DNA of 64,000 nucleotides from Burhinus oedicnemus (lineage: Eukaryota; Chordata; Aves; Charadriiformes; Burhinidae), in NCBI GenBank assembly GCA_008921705.1, contig VFFE01007854.1, positions 1,790,113 to 1,854,112 on the forward strand, read 5' to 3'. A model generated the notes under the pieces. It did no database searches and was not told where the DNA came from. It saw only the letters and a list, made by a program, of their open reading frames with translations. A program made the position numbers and the translations under genes. Position 1 is the stretch's first letter, and each line of letters opens with the position of its first letter. Shown piece after piece: positions 59,702-64,000 of this stretch.

Positions 59702-61487
59702 GGCAGCAAACAAGCCTCCCCCAAAGCTCACAAGAGTCTAATGTTTCCTTTTCTGAGATTTCCTAATTTTCCATTGTCATACAAATGTTTCAGACTCCAA
59801 ATAGAAGTAATACCATCGGGATGATAAAAAAAGCTTCCGTGTGAGCTCAAGCTATTTTTGAGCAGGGACTGAACTGGTCTAGTTAGGAAAGCTTGTTTGT
59901 TCTTGCTCAGGACAGACCTAGAAAGAACATCATTCAGAATTATTGTTTGATTTGGCCCCGTTACTGAAAACTGAGAATCTTTTTCAGTGTGATTCACAAC
60001 ATTTTATAAGGTTTTTGGATAACAAGAAGGAAAAGATGCGCAAAACTTTTCCTCCTGCCACAGCTGGTTCTTCAGGAGAGTAACCAAGGCAAAAGCAGTG
60101 GAGGGAAAGAAAACTTGAAACAAACTAAATTTGTTGCCAAAATAGTTGTTGGTGTTCTTTGTAATGAAAGATGTCGTGGCTGCTTTTCCAAAATGTGTTC
60201 TTGAAAATGCTCTGAAAACAGGTTTTCAATCATTAGAAACTACTTTTTTTCTAAGTATCATTTTCAAAATTCAAAAAGATGGAGAAGGAAACCACATGGT
60301 TCAGCCATTTCAAGAGGAATACAATTTTTGCCATAAAACTCTGCATTCAGGACATTTAGCTTCTAGCTCCTGGCAGCTCTGTGAGCCACAAGGCACTGCT
60401 GGGGACAAGACATTCCCATTTCTCAGCTGCACAAAGATTTAACACCATGAGCCCCTTTTGGTGTTTTGCTCCAGCACTCGGAGAAGGAAAGAGGGAAAAA
60501 ACAGATATTGGGCAATAATTCACAGGCCCAGCACTGAGAAGGAGCCAGGACATACGGCCAGAGCTGGGAGGATGGAGCCGGTTGTGACACAGCACTGCCA
60601 TGGACCAACTTAACCTTAATTACACATCTTCAGGGAACGAGCCAGTTACTAAGGTTCTCCCCCAAACTCAAGGAATTGTCCTTTCCTCCCTATTTTTTTC
60701 CCCTTTAAGGAAGCTTGAAAAGGGAGAGAAATGTTCTTTGGTACCTTTGGTGCCTCTGCGCAGAAGGCAGCACTGGTGGGGAGAGGGCACAAGATGCTCC
60801 GGCTCGTTCCCATGAGGTTTCATCAGGACCTGGGAAGAAACAGCATAGTGTTCCACCTGATGGTTTTCATTGGATAAGGAATATTTTTAATTCTCAGCAC
60901 CTGAAAATTGCAATTTTTTTTAATCCAAAGGGGTAAAAAACCTCAGCCTTTCTCCTTTGCTTCGGTGAAATTTTGCTGGAAATGAACATAAAAAACCCAG
61001 TGAATGTGATGAAAATTTTCTCTGTCACTTTTTGTTATTTAATTGGGGGGCAGGTGGTTGAAAGGGAAGTTTAAAAAATAAACTTACCACCTGCCTTTTC
61101 AGCTTGCGGGTGTCAAGCTTACAGAAATATTAACAGCAATGTCACAATCGTAGCCAAATTTAGAGCAAACATCATTTTTCATATGAACTAACCACATTAT
61201 AAGGCAACTTTTAAAAATGACAGATGATAGCTATTGAAAGTAAATTATAATGAGAGTTCATATGGAAGTGTTAGGAAAACGCATAGGCAAGCATACAACT
61301 TAAGCTTGTAAACTGAATGTGTTGAATAGAGACTATAAACTACATATTTTAAGTGAAATGAGTGAACTGTTCCCTAGAAGAGCTAAGCCCTATGAGTTCA
61401 ATTAGCCATTCACATGCTGAGTTCCTAAATAGATGTCAAATTTCATGTGTATGTGTATGCACATATTATAGATAATTATAAAAATTA

Positions 61488-61640
61488 ACATTTAATTTCA
61501 TTAAACATTTAATTTCATTAAATAATATAAAATAACATAAATATATCAATGTGTGTATATAAATATATGCATACACACATATCTGTGAATTTATTTGGTT
61601 TTTATATATATATATGTGTGAGCATGCAGGCACACACCCC
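61488..61640. repeat. AT-rich low-complexity tract with 17-bp tandem duplication
   Basis: ACATTTAATTTCATTAA occurs twice without a gap (61488-61504 and 61505-61521). AT-rich sequence with a TATATATATATATGTGTG run near 61.6 kb follows. Confidence 0.85.
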
Positions 61641-62010
61641 CGATGTATGTATGTTGGTGGAGGCCTGCATCTTGTGCACATATGACTGATCATATTTTGA
61701 CATAATGGATTTGCAAAATAGAGTGGCAAAGACCTAAAAAAATTGAACCCTGCAGCAAGGACAAATTAGCATATTGTGAGATCCCTGCAGAGGAAATCAA
61801 GCATCTATACATTTCAGCCTACAATGTCCTGCAACAAAGAGATCGCTCCAGTTGCCTGTAGCCACATTTTTAAAGATGAGAAACTAATTAGCAACATTAT
61901 CAGCATATCTTTATCAAAAATTCTTTATCTTTCCCAGGTTGAAGAATGCTGTGCACAGGGAAAACGTTGACTTTAACAACATAATAAGAGGGCCTCAGTG
62001 GGTTCTTAGT

Positions 62011-62056
62011 ATAATAATAATAATAATCATAGTAATAATAATAATAACAACAACAA
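62011..62056. repeat. AAT microsatellite passing into AAC
   Basis: ATAATAATAATAATAATC and a second AATAAT run end in AACAACAACAA. It is a simple repeat with one interruption. Confidence 0.95.
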
Positions 62057-64000
62057 AACCAGTATAGATAAGATAGGTTTCCCTTTTTCTGTAGTGGTTG
62101 GTCACAGATTTCACATACCTCTTCCTTTAGAAACAAAAAGAGCTTAATTTAACCCCATCCCAGTTGACTGAAAATATACAGTGCCTACCTTGGAGTGGGG
62201 TATAGAGGGAAGTGAGGGCAGAGAGGACCAGCCTTGGTGGAGTGAAGAGAAGAGGTGAGAAAAGGTCCCTGGAGCAAACTCCCCTGAGGGTTGCACGTTG
62301 GGGAGAACAAGCTGGTTGAAAGCTGGGGAATGAACCTAGACCCATGCACACAGTACAGATTGGGGGGCAACTAGAAAATCAAACCATTTGTGCAGATGTA
62401 ACTTCAGAGTGGACAAAAAAAGAAGGTGGCTTCTCCTCTCTTTTCACCATGATGGAGATGGAGCAGACTGCGTGGTCTGGCCATTGACAGCCCTTGCTCT
62501 CAGCGAGGGTCATCAGAGACCTTTGAAGTCCAGGGACACCAAGAGTTGCTTTGTTCAAATTTTCACAGCCAACCAGAGATTTCGAAAAGACATGTAACTA
62601 TTCAGGCCAGAGAAGCACAGGCAGTGTTAACACACTCAGAAGAGCAGCTGGTTTTATGCAGCTTGTGTTTGCTGCTTGGTGTTCTCAACTGCCGTGATTT
62701 TACCAGGAAACTCATAGTAAGTGGTGCTTTTCCTAATAGCTGGCATTGCTGGAGTTGTATGCATGTGTTTTATGTACCCGTGAAAGCTTGAGAATTTCAG
62801 TCCTGTATGTACCTCTAGCTAAATAGAAGGCAAAAGCAGTTTTGGTTTTCTTTTTAATCTTCATTTTTAAGTCATTGTCGGGATTTACAGGAATGAACAG
62901 TGATGCTGGACCTGTTGCCACTGAGCACCCAATGATGGAGGTTACCACTGTGGGTTTTAAGGTTTTATATGAGAAAACCACCCCCAAACTGTGCATACCA
63001 CGAGCTGCAGAAGTCAATGTATTCACTGCTGAAGGGCCAAATTATCCCTGCTGGGACGTGGTCCACAGCAGTGTAGATGCTCGAACCTGAGGCTCCAACA
63101 ACTGGACTTGGGAAATGTCACAGAAGCCTGAAGAATAGTAAAAACATGGAAATATCTCCCGAGGGAAGGTGTGTCACTCACTGCTCCTGTCAAGGAAATT
63201 GCAGAAAAATTTCAACTGACAAATATACATACCCCAGGAGCAGCCCTTCTCTGGATGACAAACCCATCACACCAGGGAACAGTGATTGCTGTACCCCTTT
63301 CAAACAGTGTCCTTGCTGCTCCAGGGCAAAGCCATTTGTAGGAGACAAACAACCCCCAGCCCATGCAAACTGCCACGCTGCCTGTGAAAATACCCTTCCG
63401 CAAATCCCCAAATCAGGAATAGCCCCAAGCCCTCCCAGGAAGAGGAACAACATGCTCTTGCCCTTCGCCTCCCACCCAGTTGTCACCAAGAGAGAGGAAC
63501 CAACTCTCCTCGAGGAGTTTTTCCCATCCAGAGAGCAGAAGGCAGCCAATTCCGTTTACTGAATAGTCCTCTGGACTTGTGTTGTGTCACCTCTGAATTG
63601 AGCGAAATGAGCCCAGAGGCAGTGTGCGTTGGCCAAAAGTAATCGTAGTCGCTGCGGTGACTTCATTGCCCACACAAAACCCCTTTCTCACTTTGGAGGC
63701 CACCAGTTAAACTGAGCCCTCAAACGGTGCTGCCTGCAGCGTTGCCAGGGACAGTGCAGGGACTTGAGTGAAATACAGATTTCTTCTACCCCTACGGCTT
63801 TTCCCTTGTACTGCAGCCCAACGGCTGGCCGAAAGCTGAGTCTGGAAACATGCCTGGTTGCCTGTCAAGGTAGAGGGGCTGCAGGGAGAGCAGGGCTATA
63901 AAAATCACTGGAAATCTATGTAGCAGCTCGTTGTACCTAGAAAGTCTTCACTGTGGATTTTATCAAAGCACCCTCCAAGCCCCACACGTTTGGAGCACTT

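Larger units (their letters stand above)
49753..64000. other. Intergenic sequence to end of window, no gene recognised
   Basis: I see no exon, RNA gene or clear large mobile element. Microsatellites and homopolymers are listed separately. The segment 51085-51300 contains TGTAAACA (forkhead-like) and GTTATGGCAAC (RFX-like) motifs. The 161-codon frame at 63077-63562 and its antisense partner have no recognisable family. The gene expected next to CELF2 in other vertebrates (USP6NL, convergent) is not visible, so it must lie beyond the window. Confidence 0.6.

Noticed and set aside
63077..63562. 161-codon + frame with a 119-codon antisense partner
   Set aside because: No recognisable family, no conserved motif pattern and no exon boundaries; RNA data would be needed to revive it.
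1..64000. CRISPR arrays, operons, tRNA and rRNA genes
   Set aside because: There are no spaced direct repeats, prokaryotic gene organisation or recognisable tRNA/rRNA sequence; this is vertebrate DNA.

Overview
The window is vertebrate, almost certainly avian, genomic DNA. It is AT-rich and intron-dominated, with short exons bounded by GT-AG sites. It carries CR1 LINE fragments and one long terminal repeat of a kind common in non-galliform birds, which suggests a neoavian species. No bacterial, viral or plasmid genes are present. The only gene I can support is the 3' end of CELF2 (CUGBP2/ETR-3), on the + strand.

Layout. Positions 1-17051 are the 3' part of a large upstream intron. Four coding exons follow, at 17052-17183, 22842/22860-23039, 26948-27091 and 32518-32645. 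They encode the end of the divergent linker and the whole third RRM, finishing ...KNDSKPY-stop. The first two exons carry tandem splice sites: two donors 12 nt apart and two acceptors 18 nt apart. Exon 2 is unusually CpG-rich. The LTR copy lies 188 bp past its donor.

The 3' UTR runs from 32646 to about 35.7-36.2 kb. It contains a 700-base assembly gap, several AATAAA signals, a strong donor just after the stop with strong acceptors downstream, a TGACCT cluster, and a 19-bp perfect hairpin at 35353-35413. From about 36.2 kb to the end I see intergenic DNA with CR1 pieces, microsatellites and a few segments that read like conserved regulatory DNA. I found no second gene.

Working together: the four exons make the C-terminal RNA-recognition module of one splicing and mRNA-stability regulator. 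The splice-site choices alter only the linker just before RRM3. The UTR features probably govern the mRNA of the same gene. The most interesting unexplained signals are the 3' UTR hairpin, the GATA/AP-1 palindrome in the first intron inside the gene, and the possible 3' UTR intron.
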